A DNA stretch of 64,000 bases, from contig OW121851.1 in assembly GCA_933228895.1 (NCBI GenBank), positions 124,543,624 to 124,607,623 on the forward strand, in the 5' to 3' direction. The position numbers were made by a program, and so were the translations under genes. This DNA comes from Platycnemis pennipes. Its lineage: Eukaryota > Arthropoda > Insecta > Odonata > Platycnemididae. This document shows positions 45,850 to 56,115 of this stretch, one piece after another. Numbering within the stretch: position 1 is the stretch's first letter; every line of letters begins with the position of its first letter. Below the pieces are notes generated by a model. It did no database searches. It was given only the letters and a program-made list of their open reading frames with translations, and was not told the origin of the DNA.

Positions 45850-45945
45850 AAGGCTGATTGATAATGCATGTATGGTGAGGATTCACCCTCAGCCACACAC
45901 CTTAATGATGGCTTGCAGGATACTATATAGATGTAGACATATCGA
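45850..45945 (+). repeat. Copy of the non-LTR 3' hairpin tail
   Basis: CATGTATGGTGAGGATTCAC, then CAGCCACACACCTTAATGAT and GGCTTGCAGGATACTATATA and GATGTAG match the 3'UTR end over about 95 bp, same orientation as the 37.9-kb copy. Confidence 0.75.
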
Positions 45946-46249
45946 GGCTAAAGAGATTACGGCATATCAGGAATGATAGTAGTTTACAGACAAACAATTT
46001 GGAACTAAAGCAAACTACAAGAAAATATTTGGAATGGATCAAGAAAAAATTATGCATTATGCCTTATTGACAACTTTAAAAGTAAAGATCCATGAGAAAT
46101 TTTATGAGGAGGAATGAAAATAATTTTGTCCTCATGTTAGAAAAGTCTATTTAAAAAAAAAGGAGATTGTGAAATCGTAAAAAACAGATTAATTAAGACA
46201 AACATACTATGACAAATTTTCCTATGTACTTTAAAAAAATATATCTATA

Positions 46250-46400
46250 CCTATATCTACTGACTATCCTGCAAGCCCTTTCAAGGGTTTGTAACTGGGG
46301 GTACAAACCCTTGAACCCGGGGGGGTAACTGTTTATAACTCATATCAACAAACATATACAACATAAATACACTAATGTTTACATCCAATAGGTACCTAAG
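46250..46400 (-). repeat. Diverged copy of the hairpin tail
   Basis: ATATCTACTGACTATCCTGC then AAGCCCTTTCAAGGGTTTG preserves the order of the reverse-complemented tail, and ACTAATGTTTACATCCAATA recurs in a similar position in the copy at 47.4 kb. Diverged, so the assignment is moderate. It also holds a local inverted repeat (CAAGGGTTTGT / ACAAACCCTTG). Confidence 0.45.
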
Positions 46401-46959
46401 GAGAGGTTTCTATGAATATCTTTCGGGTTACACAATCTTAGTTCTACTTTTCATCCGAAACGCAAAGAAACATTCGTGAAGTAATACAAATGTAGGTATT
46501 TGAAGCAGGTACGCTTGTATCAAAACATTAAGTGAAAAATGCAGCATCTTAATTTCATGTATGTTTGTTACAATTATTTATCCTGATTAATGTTATGTGT
46601 TATATTTCATTTTCTTGTGTAGGTATATCATTTTACGAAGGCATTAAGGTGTGAGAATGCATTAAGTTTTTAAGGTCACTAATTGTATGGGGAAAGAACG
46701 AATTTTCTAATCTGTTCGGGGCGCAGCTCTGGTCTTATTCGTGTGGTGCTGTTTACCAATGCAGTTGGGACTCTTATAATTATAGAATAACATAGACCAA
46801 ACGAGAAGAACGAACACCAGACTAAATAATGAGCGAAATAATTATTTCCGAAACACGGATAGCTTAAATCCTCAAAAACCAAAAACTAACAAATACAATT
46901 AGGCTCCAAAAGCTAAGCACTGGGTGTCAGCCCAAACCCTCAAAACTTACCTGGGGAAC

Positions 46960-47220
46960 ACCTACATGAAGAATAAGTGATTTCGTTTTGATGAAACTTG
47001 GCTACATTAGATGGGAAGTGGAAAAGCGTGACTTAAAAGATAAGGACAGGTGTATCTTCGCGTAAGATATGCTAAAAGCGGAATACGCATCTAGTATTTG
47101 GGACCCATGCGAAAAGAGATAATTAAGGGTAAAATCAAAGATCTCTCATATTTGTAAGCAATTGTATTAAGATGGTAGACTAGTAATTTTGCCGTTAGAG
47201 ACATGAGAATGAGGGATGCT
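46960..47220 (+). pseudogene. Degraded non-LTR RT C-terminus
   Basis: AEYASSIWDPCEKR, read at about 47079-47120, is the 'LEYASSVWDP' block of Jockey/CR1-type ORF2. Neighbouring sequence is out of frame or stopped. The remainder is too decayed to outline, and no upstream RT domain was seen. Confidence 0.5.
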
Positions 47221-47396
47221 TCAAGCGCGAAGAGAGGAAGGAAGACTTACGATGCTGACGAATTTTCCTTCGCCACCAAGAAAATTCTTAAGGCTCACAA
47301 TAGATTGATAGATAGGATCATACAGACAGTGAATTTAAAAATAGACTGCATCTGATAAAGATACGTGATTCTAGGCATTAGTTCTTCTCTCTAACA

Positions 47397-47490
47397 AACT
47401 GTCCTGCAAGGCACCTCGAGGGTTGTGACTGGCGGTGAGTTTCATCAAATGTGCACTAAGGGCATGTGCTAATGTTTACATTTAATACCT
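47397..47490 (-). repeat. Diverged copy of the hairpin tail
   Basis: CTGTCCTGCAAGGCACCTCG, AGGGTTGTGACTGG and CTAATGTTTACATTTAATAC parallel the copy at 46.25 kb. Confidence 0.45.
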
Positions 47491-47864
47491 ATTAATGAAA
47501 TGAGTAGCATGCAGGGCACCAACTGAAAATTACAATTTCATTGTATATTATGCAAGGAAACAAGATAAAGAATATTAAGGACGCTAATTTATGCACAAAT
47601 AGATTTAAAATGTCATTCTTCCCGCATACCATAAGAGAACATAAGAGGCAGCATAGTAAAGGGATAGTCAGGTGAAATATTGTTACTGTTATGCATGAAG
47701 CATGTTTTAGCATTACTTACGCATACATGATATGAAAATATAGATAAATATATTCAGAGACAATCTTTTCTAACCAGCAATTACTTCATTACTATGCAAA
47801 TACTAACACCTAGTTATGCATCAGTCTCTTATTTAACATGTCCTTATGAAGGGGAAGCATTGTA

Positions 47865-47955
47865 GCTCATAGTTGCATGTCAGAAGTGCACATTTGGAGA
47901 TTTTCACCCCCTTCACGGTGGCTCGCAGGCTGTTACGTATGTCTAGATGTAGTTG
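47865..47955 (+). repeat. Copy of the non-LTR 3' hairpin tail
   Basis: CATTTGGAGATTTTCACCCC then CTTCACGGTGGCTCGCAGGC then ATGTCTAGATGTAG matches the tail; the first half of the stem has been lost. Confidence 0.6.
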
Positions 47956-48244
47956 AAAAATTTGTCATATGCTAGTAAAATGCATTAAATATGTCAAAAG
48001 TTCACATTAGCAAAATCTAATCTTCAAGCTTTACCAAATTATCTGTATCTTTCCTCAAACTGTATTAGTATAATTTGTATGGCTCACGTCAAGGTAAATT
48101 CATTTTATGAAGGTATCATGCTATGGGAAGTTTTAATGTTGTTACAATCGCGGATCATTGGACGAAAGGTCTATCTCTCTAATCTTATCTCAGTAGTCTT
48201 ATTTTCCAATGTAGCGTGAAGTCTCTATAATTCTCTCGGTATCG

Positions 48245-48900
48245 GTGGTGAATTCGTTTGCCCTGCACCTATGCAAAAGCCTTACTCTGGTTTGTACTCG
48301 TTTAAAGGCTATCCAATCCGGAAAATACTACATTGGCCAAACGGGAAGAAAGTTTTCTATCAGATGTAACGAACATGCAAAACCCTTCGCAAATGGTGAT
48401 AGATCTTCCATGTTCGCAAAACATCTACTCGAATGTACTCACTCCAGTAATTTCGATCCTGTAATTCTACATATTGAGAAAAAAGGCAGATAATTAGAGT
48501 TTCTAGAACAATATGAGATAAAAAAAGCCAGGTAGAATTCTAATGTTGACCAAGTAGCTGATATACTACCTATTTGATTGTTGTTCACCTTTTTTGAATT
48601 TTTAACGGCTTGTACCATGTATTTGACTCCTGTTTTCTTCCATTGACGTCATTGCAGTCCTTGTGTGTGAGTTCCCTTCCTTTCCCGGCCCCTGCCACTA
48701 GTTCCCACTCCCCAACTGTCAAAACAGGGATTACTCACCTATCGTCGTCTCCCCCCCCCCATCCTACTTCCTTCCTTAATTTTCCCCGCCCCTAATTTGA
48801 GAGTATTTAAGGAACGGAGAGGTATTTTTTACGCCTTGATAATGACATAAAAGTGTCGAAACCATGGTCGAAGTAAATAAAACTTTAGTGTGCAATGTAC
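48245..48900 (+). pseudogene. Penelope-like element 3' end with GIY-YIG domain
   Basis: The plus strand (48245-48493) encodes KYYIGQTGRKFSIRCNEHAK then SSMFAKHLLECTHSSNFDPV and ILHIEKKGR. This is the YIG half and following Arg/Glu region of the GIY-YIG endonuclease that ends Penelope-like retroelement ORFs. After an in-frame TAA the family-typical LEFLEQYEIKKA continues, so the copy is broken. A C-rich 3'UTR follows and ends with TTTTTTACGCCTTGATAATG and GTCGAAACCATGGTCGAAG, then AATAAAACTTTAGTG. RT sequence upstream is absent. Both strands near 48.6-48.8 kb are low-complexity. Confidence 0.75.
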
Positions 48901-49890
48901 AAAGTGAATTTTCTTTTCCAAACTCGTGGTTCCACAAAGTGAAGCCTCAAACGTTGATCACCTTTACCTTTAGATCAGCTTTACTGGTGTTAAATAATGC
49001 CGAATAAGGATACAAAATATAAAGATAGACGGATAAATAGATAGATGAGGCGCAGGAAAGTTTTTTTTGCCTGATTATGGAAACAATTTGGTCATCGAAT
49101 GGGTGGGCAAAAAAATTGTTCTGGGGATGCTTGGCGAGAATTCCTCTGTTAGGAGAATCAAGGCCTCAGACTGTGCCTTCCTTGTCTTCCTTTCTGAAAT
49201 GTCCTTCCTGCATTGCAATTGAAGTTTCAAGACTTCGTTGCTGATTACCTTCTTAGCCAAAACTAAGGCCGAATTTCTTATTCAATTCTTTAAAATTCCT
49301 TAGTTTCCCATTTTATTCATTACCCTAGGTTACTTTCCTGAGAGGAAAGATGTAAAAAATTTGCGCGTAATCTCTGCACTCCAGTATATCAAGGACTGAG
49401 TGAACCGGCACGTCATCAGAATTACGCCGTTCCTCGTATCTCAGTAAAAATATTTACTTAATAAAGATAAACCGTGGACTTTGTTAGGCACGGGATTTAA
49501 TATCATCTAACAAGGAAAATTAACACAAGTTTCCAGTATCATTTTTGGAATTCTGTGCTATTATATTCGTTCCCAAGTTTCCGCAGCGTTACTTGGTTGA
49601 ATTCTGCATTCCGGGTTTTCATCCGAGTTATTTACAAAGTGGACAACATTTTTGCTAGCTTTCCTTCAGGCGTTCTCAGGTCGAGCATGGCGGAACCCTC
49701 CTATCCGATAATCTCTTCATATTTTCATATTTTTCTCTTTAACACTCAACATAGGTGGTTCTATATATCTTACGCGAGGCCTAGTTATGCATAGAAATTC
49801 ATGTCATACATAGTGTTTTACATAGTCCCGCAGGTTATAAATAGAAATCTCTACTTAGGTAAGTAGGGTAGATAAACTTTAGTACATTAG
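48901..49890. other. Intergenic DNA, nothing recognised
   Basis: Short frames at 49075-49260 and 49555-49794 carry no motif. Confidence 0.4.
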
Positions 49891-49894
49891 CTAG

Positions 49895-49975
49895 GTTCAT
49901 GTTTGGTGGGATCTATCCTCCTGCCACACACCCTAGATGTGGCTTGAAAGTTAGTTAGTAGATACAGATAAAAGT
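49895..49975 (+). repeat. Copy of the non-LTR 3' hairpin tail
   Basis: TTCATGTTTGGTGGGATCTA, TCCTGCCACACACCCTAGAT, GTGGCTTGAAAGTTAG match the tail with substitutions. Confidence 0.65.
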
Positions 49976-50249
49976 AGAAGAATATTTAGTGTCACTTCAA
50001 ATCTTACGGTGTTGAATATCTGTGAGGTCTTGACCACATGGGAGGGATCAAAGACTCAAGAGGGCTCATCACCTTTTCTAATGAGACAACGCTCGAAAAA
50101 AACATTCGGCCCTTCCCTTTGCGACCACATGCAGGAGATGGACCAAGTGCAAGGGCAACAGAAGGACAGAACCCTAAGGTTGCGTAGGCCGAAGGGAAAC
50201 AAAACCAAATACAACAAAAAGTACCAGAGATCACTAGTGAAATGCAAAG

Positions 50250-50400
50250 TTACATCTACAGCTACGCAATACCCTGCCGGACACCGCGAGGGTGTGTGGC
50301 AGGGGTGTGGATCACCAAACAAGCACTATTGACATGCAACTAGGCTACTACATGGAAACATGTTAGATAATAGGGCCACATGTAGCTAGATGGTTACTAA
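50250..50400 (-). repeat. Copy of the non-LTR 3' hairpin tail
   Basis: ACATCTACAGCTACGCAATA, CCCTGCCGGACACCGCGAGG, GTGTGTGGCAGGGGTGTGG, ATCACCAAACAAGC is the reverse-complemented tail, extending into the 3'UTR. Confidence 0.7.
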
Positions 50401-50887
50401 TTTTTTACAATGAATTAGATTAAAGTAATAAAGGGCTTATTGATCGTAACGGCATTTATCTAAATTTTTTCATGCATTCACCTGCTATGCAAGGGTTAGT
50501 AATGCTAATGCATGCATCATACTACTACATCAGTTTTTTTACCAACCTATCCCTTTGCTATGCTGCCTACTGTGTTCTCTAATCGTACGCAAGAAATGTG
50601 ACATTTTGATTCTATTGGTACGATAATCTACCTCTCTATTCTTATTCATTTGGTAAAATCTAGCAGTTTTGGCATGGCCAGATTGTATGCGTACTTCAGC
50701 GGCTTAAACAACACCGCGTAAAATAATATTTTTCGCTCGTTTTTTTTTGCTGGTTTCTAAAAAACATGTAATTATATTTTCACCTTTCCCGAAATACATG
50801 CAATATATTTTCGTCATTTAGGCGCAACTCTGGCGAAAACTCCACAAACTTATGCCCAAAATTATAGTTTTTACAACGGTTTCTATT
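50401..50887. other. AT-rich intergenic DNA, nothing recognised
   Basis: No motif or repeat was recognised. Confidence 0.45.
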
Positions 50888-51240
50888 TTAACTATTTTAG
50901 CTAATTAGTTTCAAAGAAAAATAAATTGTTATACTCTTCATAGCTCTATAAGAGTCGTTCTCCGCTTCATGGTGAATCCATGATGTTGGATGAAATTTCA
51001 TTTTTATATTGAACTTTTTTATAAAAACTTTTTCTGCCTTAAGAAATCGGTAATGACATTAACTATTTTAGCTAATTAGTTTCAAAGATGAATAAATTGT
51101 TATACTCTTCATAGCTTTATAACAGTCGTTCTTCGCTTCATGGTGAATCCATGATGTTGGATGAAATTTCATTTTTATATTGAACTTTTTTATAAAAACT
51201 TTTTCTGCCTTAAGAAATCGGTAATGACATTAACTATTTT
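50888..51240. repeat. 171-bp tandem duplication
   Basis: The word TTAACTATTTT recurs at 50888, 51059 and 51230, exactly 171 bp apart. The two full units differ at about five or six positions. They carry no ORF. The third unit is only the first 11 bp. Confidence 0.92.
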
Positions 51241-51542
51241 GAAAGCAAAATATTTCATCCCGTTTAACTTGGCAAGCAGCGTCTTTATTGAGATAGCATT
51301 TATTTCTTCTCAGGGATGATTGTCGAAAACATATTATCTGACCTAAATAAATCATCTTCCTGCTTCTCTCTTATAATTTATTCCATGGCATGCCTCGTAA
51401 AAGTACATATGTGTAATAATTGTGGGTTGGCGGTAAGCCCTACTTAGTCTATACTATGGTCCCTCATAGACAACTCATTATAGTTGATATTTATATTGCA
51501 CCAATTGACCTTCCGTTTAAGTAAAAATTAAATAAAATACGT
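51241..51542. other. AT-rich spacer, nothing recognised
   Basis: No feature was recognised between the 171-bp duplication and the palindrome. Confidence 0.4.
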
Positions 51543-51669
51543 TGTATATTCCACGCAATAGAATCCACCGACCCGGGTTTCGCCTTATCCGTAGGGATTT
51601 TCAGGGCCCTGAAAATGTCTACGGTACGAAACCCGGTTCGGTGGATTAAAATTGTTTGGAATATACTAC
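51543..51669. repeat. 127-bp spacer-free palindrome of retroelement tails
   Basis: The arms 51543-51606 and 51607-51669 meet at TCAGGG|CCCTGA. Each reads outward CCCTGAAAAT, CTACGG, CGAAACCC, CGGTGGATT and TGGAATATAC with about 80% identity. The order 'CTGA...GAAACC...' parallels the PLE-type tails at 21.8 and 48.84 kb, so I interpret it as a head-to-head pair of tails from a second PLE family. Confidence 0.7.
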
Positions 51670-52826
51670 ATATTTTATTTTTCCGTAAATATACAGTTCC
51701 ACCAAGTTACGCCTGAAATTGTGCAGACCTTCCGTTTAGTGTATTGAACCTAAAAATACTTCATATTTATGTATTATAATCTTAGGTATTAAGGAGTCTT
51801 AGGACGAAACGCTGCCAAAACATTCATTTGCAAGTAGATTTAAAACAAAAAACCGTATTATAGCGAATGCATCTGACGCGTGCGATTAAAGGTTTAATAG
51901 CTGCAGGGGAACTCTTATGCTCATTTATGCTTCGCCTATTTATTTACATTCTCAATTAAATTAATTGTATCCTGGAATGAAATGATGAATCATTTTGAAG
52001 AGCTTCCTTTCCAACAGACCTCAGGGAACCTGAGCTATATCCTTCTGTTCTGTGGTAACTTTTGCATTTATTCAATAATATCTACATCTACAAAATATAA
52101 CACGAGCCACCGCAGGAGTGTGTGGCAGGGGATGTAGGTTTTTTTAAGTTATGGAGTCATTTATAATCACATACATTTGGCTTTGATTTTCTTCTGTAAT
52201 TTTTTATTTTCGTGGCTAGATAAATCATAATATACTTGAGTTTTTTTACCGGAAAGCCGCTTAAAATATGAGAGGAAATATAGGAGTATTATTCAGCCTA
52301 AATATTGGTTAATATTTGAATTTTATGCAGCTTTCGAGTTACTCTAAAGCAACGGAAGACCGTTTATTCTCAGTTTACAGTGTTTATAATATCATTAACA
52401 TCAAAATATAGTGCTTAGATGCATCTCGGCCGAATATGTTCACGTTGGAATGTATTTACGAAATAGCTCGTATCCAGCTGTCTTTATTGCTCGTTAATAT
52501 AACTTGGTCGATTTAAGAGCTATTCCGCGTTTGACTCCTTCCTCATGAGTAGAAGGACTGCAGGGGCGTGTTCCGATGCGTAGGTAGGAATTGCATTTCA
52601 GTCTCTCGCTTCGTCCGTGCGAGGCCGGAACTTTCCGATCGGCTGTGAAGGGTTTACGAAGTTGTTTCGTTTGTCTATGCTCGAAGAAGTTTTGCTCTGG
52701 AATTATTGGAAGAGAACCAGTTATCCATTGTTATTCTCTTGTTGAAATATTTAGAGCTTGCAGTGAAGGTGCTCATAGTGTGTGTTTTGGAGTGAATTGT
52801 TGATGGAGGGTGAATCCCTGTTCTAA
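51670..52826. other. Intergenic DNA with one hairpin-tail copy
   Basis: No gene was recognised. It contains the tail copy at 52078-52150. The plus frame at 52591-52803 has no motif. Confidence 0.4.
52078..52150 (-). repeat. Copy of the non-LTR 3' hairpin tail
   Basis: ATCTACATCTACAAAATATA then GAGCCACCGCAGGAGTGTGT and GGCAGGGGATGTAGG is the reverse-complemented tail. Confidence 0.7.
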
Positions 52827-53172
52827 CAAGGGGAGTGTCTGAGTTTCGGGTCTAGGATGTTGACGAAATTTGCCTGGCAGGTAGTCCTTGATTAATTATT
52901 TACGAATCACCCCCCATTTAGGGTTATAGATCCAATAACTTCATCAGAAAACGAGTTTGAAATATTTTATTGCCAATATAAAGCAGCTTATAATTATTCT
53001 TGTATCAATGGCGTTTGGGTCCGGGGTTATGTGCTTGCTTCACAATGTTGACGTCCCTGGTCGAGATTGTATCTCACCATTTTTTTTTCATCGCAGCTTC
53101 GTTGTACGACTGTCCCTGTTTTTACATATTTTTAACCTGTTTACCCGGGATGCATTTTAACTATTTTACGTA
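52827..53172 (+). repeat. Left terminal inverted repeat
   Basis: Matches 55157-55492 in inverse orientation with scattered differences: GGGGAGTGTC, GGGTCTAGGATGT, GGCAGGTAGTC, TGATTAATTATTTACGAATC and TTTTAACCTGTTTACCCGGG are all shared. Confidence 0.9.
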
Positions 53173-53195
53173 AAATGCATGCATTCATCCCGGGT
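53143..53195. repeat. Hairpin at the inner edge of the left TIR
   Basis: ACCCGGGATGCATTTTA (53143-53159) pairs with TAAAATGCATGCATTCATCC plus CGGGT (53171-53195), with a short insertion. The right TIR lacks this second arm, so it is unique to the left side and may reflect a local fold-back. Confidence 0.7.
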
Positions 53196-54589
53196 TAGGA
53201 GTTTTCCAGCTGCGGCTAGGCCGACCACCAGGGTATCCAGAGAAAAAACTACATTCCATGTTTGCCGGGAAGTACATGACCCTTTATTTCTCATTATCCT
53301 CCATGCAAAAAAGCAGAAGCTTATCCTCCTTTGCTGCTTAGGTCTCTCTTCATTCATTATGGCAGATTTGAATATGATTGTTTAAAATCTGACTCATTTA
53401 TTTGGCCTTTATCTTTTATTCCTGCACATAGCCCTCGGCAAAAAACCCCAATTTCCATTCTTCAAAAGAAAAAATTTCTTGTGGCTTTGGGCGTGAACTT
53501 TGGTGGTATAACTTTAAGTGTACATGTTGGTTGATTGAAATTGTCAATAAATCGTCCATCATATAGAGACTGCCCAAGAATCAATAAGTAGCAGAAACTT
53601 ATCGTTTTTTACATATGGCCGCGGCACTGGGTCCAAATACAGTTCATGCGTGTTGCCCGTTAACTTCCCCGACTTTGAACAAGTCACAAAAACGTTTTGA
53701 AATCGATTAACAGCCTCTTCAACTTCAAGTTTCACTTTTGTACCAAATCGTCCGGCCACCTCTTGCAAAGAGATAAATACTTTTCATGATATAACACCGG
53801 AATAAGTTAAACTCTATTGGGCTGTGTAGGAATGTGTCATTTTATTTAATTCGCTGATACACACCTCGTTACATTTTTCTCCTCGATGAGATAGCGTCCG
53901 CCTAATTTGAGCCTCATATTCACATCCCGTTTGGTCCGTATTGATCACCAGAGTAGGGTCATATTCCGGAATGATTTTCCTGCTTTTCTCTTGGAAAAGA
54001 AGTGCAGATGTAATTATATCATCGGCAGACAACTTCTCCTTAAATCTTGCGTACCTCGTTACCTTCCTCTGCCTTATTCTATGATTCCGTTTGAAGCGAT
54101 TGGCCCAACTCAGGGATGCCCCGAACTTGAAATAATCGCTGAAAGTCTGCATTGAGGCTGCCACCGCCCACTGTTGGACCATTCTGGTGATCACATCCTC
54201 TCCGTTAGCCCGGAACTCACAAAATCTATCGTAAGTCCACTTGTCTATCGTTTCACACTTATCCGTGCGGGTTCCTCCAGATTTTACGCATCTTTCCCAA
54301 TCAGCGAGTTCCTCACGCCTTTTTAACCGATGGGTCACCCGAGAGCGTAGTGAATTGAGAGACGACTTGGGATGAAGTTTAGCCAATGTTACAGCTTTCA
54401 CTTTAGTATCCAATGGGATTCTGACTCTCTTCTTCGAAGAGGGATTCACATTGTAATCACTTGAAGATGAGGACTTCCCTTCCACTGCATCATCTTCATC
54501 GTCTGTTGAAGATGACACCTCAAAATGGAACGCGTTTGATTTCGGATCCCTATCTCCCACGAGATCTTCCTAAATAATGAAGTACATCT
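53166..54589 (-). pseudogene. Inactivated DDE transposase of the Tc5/pogo-like element
   Basis: Minus strand. The main open part (54560-53814; no ATG at its edge) has an acidic Ser-rich N-terminus, a CENP-B/Tc5-type DNA-binding region (IPLDTKVKAVTLAKLHPKSS; later SWANRFKRNHRIRQRKVTRY) and the first catalytic Asp block LVINTDQTGCEYEAQIRRTL. In the same frame a TAG (53816-53814) and a TGA follow, then EVEEAVNRFQNVFVTCSKSG and the second Asp block LLLIDSW. After a frame shift GRFIDNFNQPT and IPPKFTPKA follow, and then decayed sequence to 53166. Upstream MMDEMYFII is separated by an in-frame TAG (about 54562-54564). Several nonsense codons and at least one frameshift indicate a dead gene. Confidence 0.8.
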
Positions 54590-54612
54590 CATCCATCATT
54601 GCCAAAATACCG

Positions 54613-54855
54613 TTAAACATTTCCAGTCCAACAGCTGCGGCGTTCTGATACAACTGCATTTTGTCGCTGTACTATATGCCCGCCTTCGCGAAGAAGCATG
54701 GCACAATGATTGAAAGCATCAAAATAAATCTGCTGCTCCGTACCGCCTTCAGAGCCAGAAGATATATTTTGCATCCTCGATGTACCCGGGAGAGGTTCTA
54801 AGCTTCGAAACTGATAAAATACCTGCGGTAACAAATAATATTTGCAAATTTTCAT
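54613..54855 (-). other. Possible 5' exon of the transposase
   Basis: Minus-strand open frame containing LEPLPGTSRMQNISSGSEGG, EQQIYFDAFNHCAMLLREGG and HIVQRQNAVVSERRSCWTGN, with a possible acceptor (TTATCAG) before FRSLEP. It lies inside the element upstream of the main transposase frame. I do not recognise the domain; it may be an N-terminal exon or a second small ORF. Confidence 0.35.
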
Positions 54856-55156
54856 GGGTATGTTAGAATCACACGAACATTTCAGTAGATACTTACAATT
54901 ATATGATTGCAGAGCTTAAGTTCTTTTTTTCTCTTGCGATTACTTTTTCCTAAAAAGCACAGCGTTGGAAAATCACGGCACCAGGCAAATCAGAACAAAT
55001 GTTGTACGTGCGTCGGGACCGTTTGGCCAAAGATACGGAAATTAAAATATACGATCACACTTCATGCTCTTCCGTTAATTTCGTACACAAAAAACGACAG
55101 GGCGTGCGGACGTATTACCGAGACCACCACGTACTAATTACGTGAATTAGGTAAAT

Positions 55157-55492
55157 AACGTAAAAAGTTAAAATGCATCCCGGGTAAACAGGTTAAAAAT
55201 ATGTAAAACCAGGGACAGTCGTACAACGAAACTGCGATGAAAATAAATCGGAGACAGTCTCGAACCAGGGACGTCGACATTGTGAAGCGAGTACTTTACC
55301 CTGACCCAAATTCCATTGTTGACAATTGACTAATTATATTAAATTGGGAATAAGATATTTCGAACTTGTTTTTAGATGAAGTTATTGGATATGTAACCCT
55401 ATATGCGGGTGATTCGTAAATAATTAATCAATGACTACCTGCCTGGAAAATTTCGTCGACATCCTAGACCCTAAACTCGGACACTCCCCTTG
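55157..55492 (-). repeat. Right terminal inverted repeat
   Basis: Inverse partner of 52827-53172, ending CGGACACTCCCCTTG followed by the TAA target duplication. Confidence 0.9.
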
Positions 55493-55495
55493 TAA

Positions 55496-55984
55496 GTGTT
55501 GCGTAACTAGGTAGTGTTTGACGTCGCGTGTATGTCAGCAATAATGTACCCGCTGTAGGGTCTCGCGTACATTTCTTTTAAAAAGGCGAGTGCGTTAATG
55601 TGTTCTCTTCTGCTGGTATATAGCTGTTCCGGGTGGCATCTGACAATTATATCACAAGTGGTGATTAGATGCGACCCTATCAGGAGACATGATGATTCAG
55701 CAAGCAATTAGTATCAATTCAGGTATCAGTAGGCTACCTCTCTTCCTTTGTAGTTAAGGTAATTGAAATCGGAACCACAATTGCGCACACAACTTTTACG
55801 TAAATGTGAACGTACCATTAAACATTTTGTATATTAAAATATGTAATGGGAGTATATTCGTACATCAGTACGTTTGCGTACTGTCAGTCTGCTCAGTACG
55901 TTTGCGAATTTGAGACCGCGTTTCGTAATTGATTTACACTTAATGTTCTACGAATACCTAGAGGGTTATTTAGACTATGTCTAT
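55496..55984. other. Intergenic DNA with a 14-bp direct repeat
   Basis: No gene was recognised. TCAGTACGTTTGCG occurs twice, at 55865 and 55893. Confidence 0.45.
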
Positions 55985-56115
55985 CCTTATCTCTCAGGAT
56001 AATAAATCGAATAATCCCGGTCCTCATGCCCGGTGCTAGAATCCAACTTGCGACCTTTTGGCTGTCTGGACGTCGCGGCGCGTTACTGACCTGGCTACTG
56101 CGTACGGCCCACGTT
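55985..56115 (-). repeat. tRNA-derived SINE (family B), minus strand
   Basis: The minus strand reads GTAGCCAGGTCAGTAACGCG, CCAAAAGGTCGCAAGTTGGA and TTCTAGCACCGGG, which is a decayed tRNA head followed by body sequence. The CCAAAAGGTCGC word and spacing are shared with the copy at 63.8 kb. Confidence 0.55.

Larger units (their letters stand above)
52827..55492 (-). mobile_element. Tc5/pogo-like DNA transposon with ~340-bp TIRs
   Basis: A 2,666-bp element bounded by CAAGGGGAGTGTC... at 52827 and its inverse at 55492, flanked on both sides by TAA (52824-52826 and 55493-55495), a 3-bp target duplication. The TIRs are about 346 and 336 bp (52827-53172; ~55157-55492). The interior encodes a DDE-type transposase on the minus strand, now broken by stops and frameshifts. 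Established knowledge: Tc5-type elements have long inverted termini and 3-bp TNA duplications; the terminal CAAGGG and these traits fit. The placement is by features, not alignment. It is structurally complete but not autonomous as read. Confidence 0.85.
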
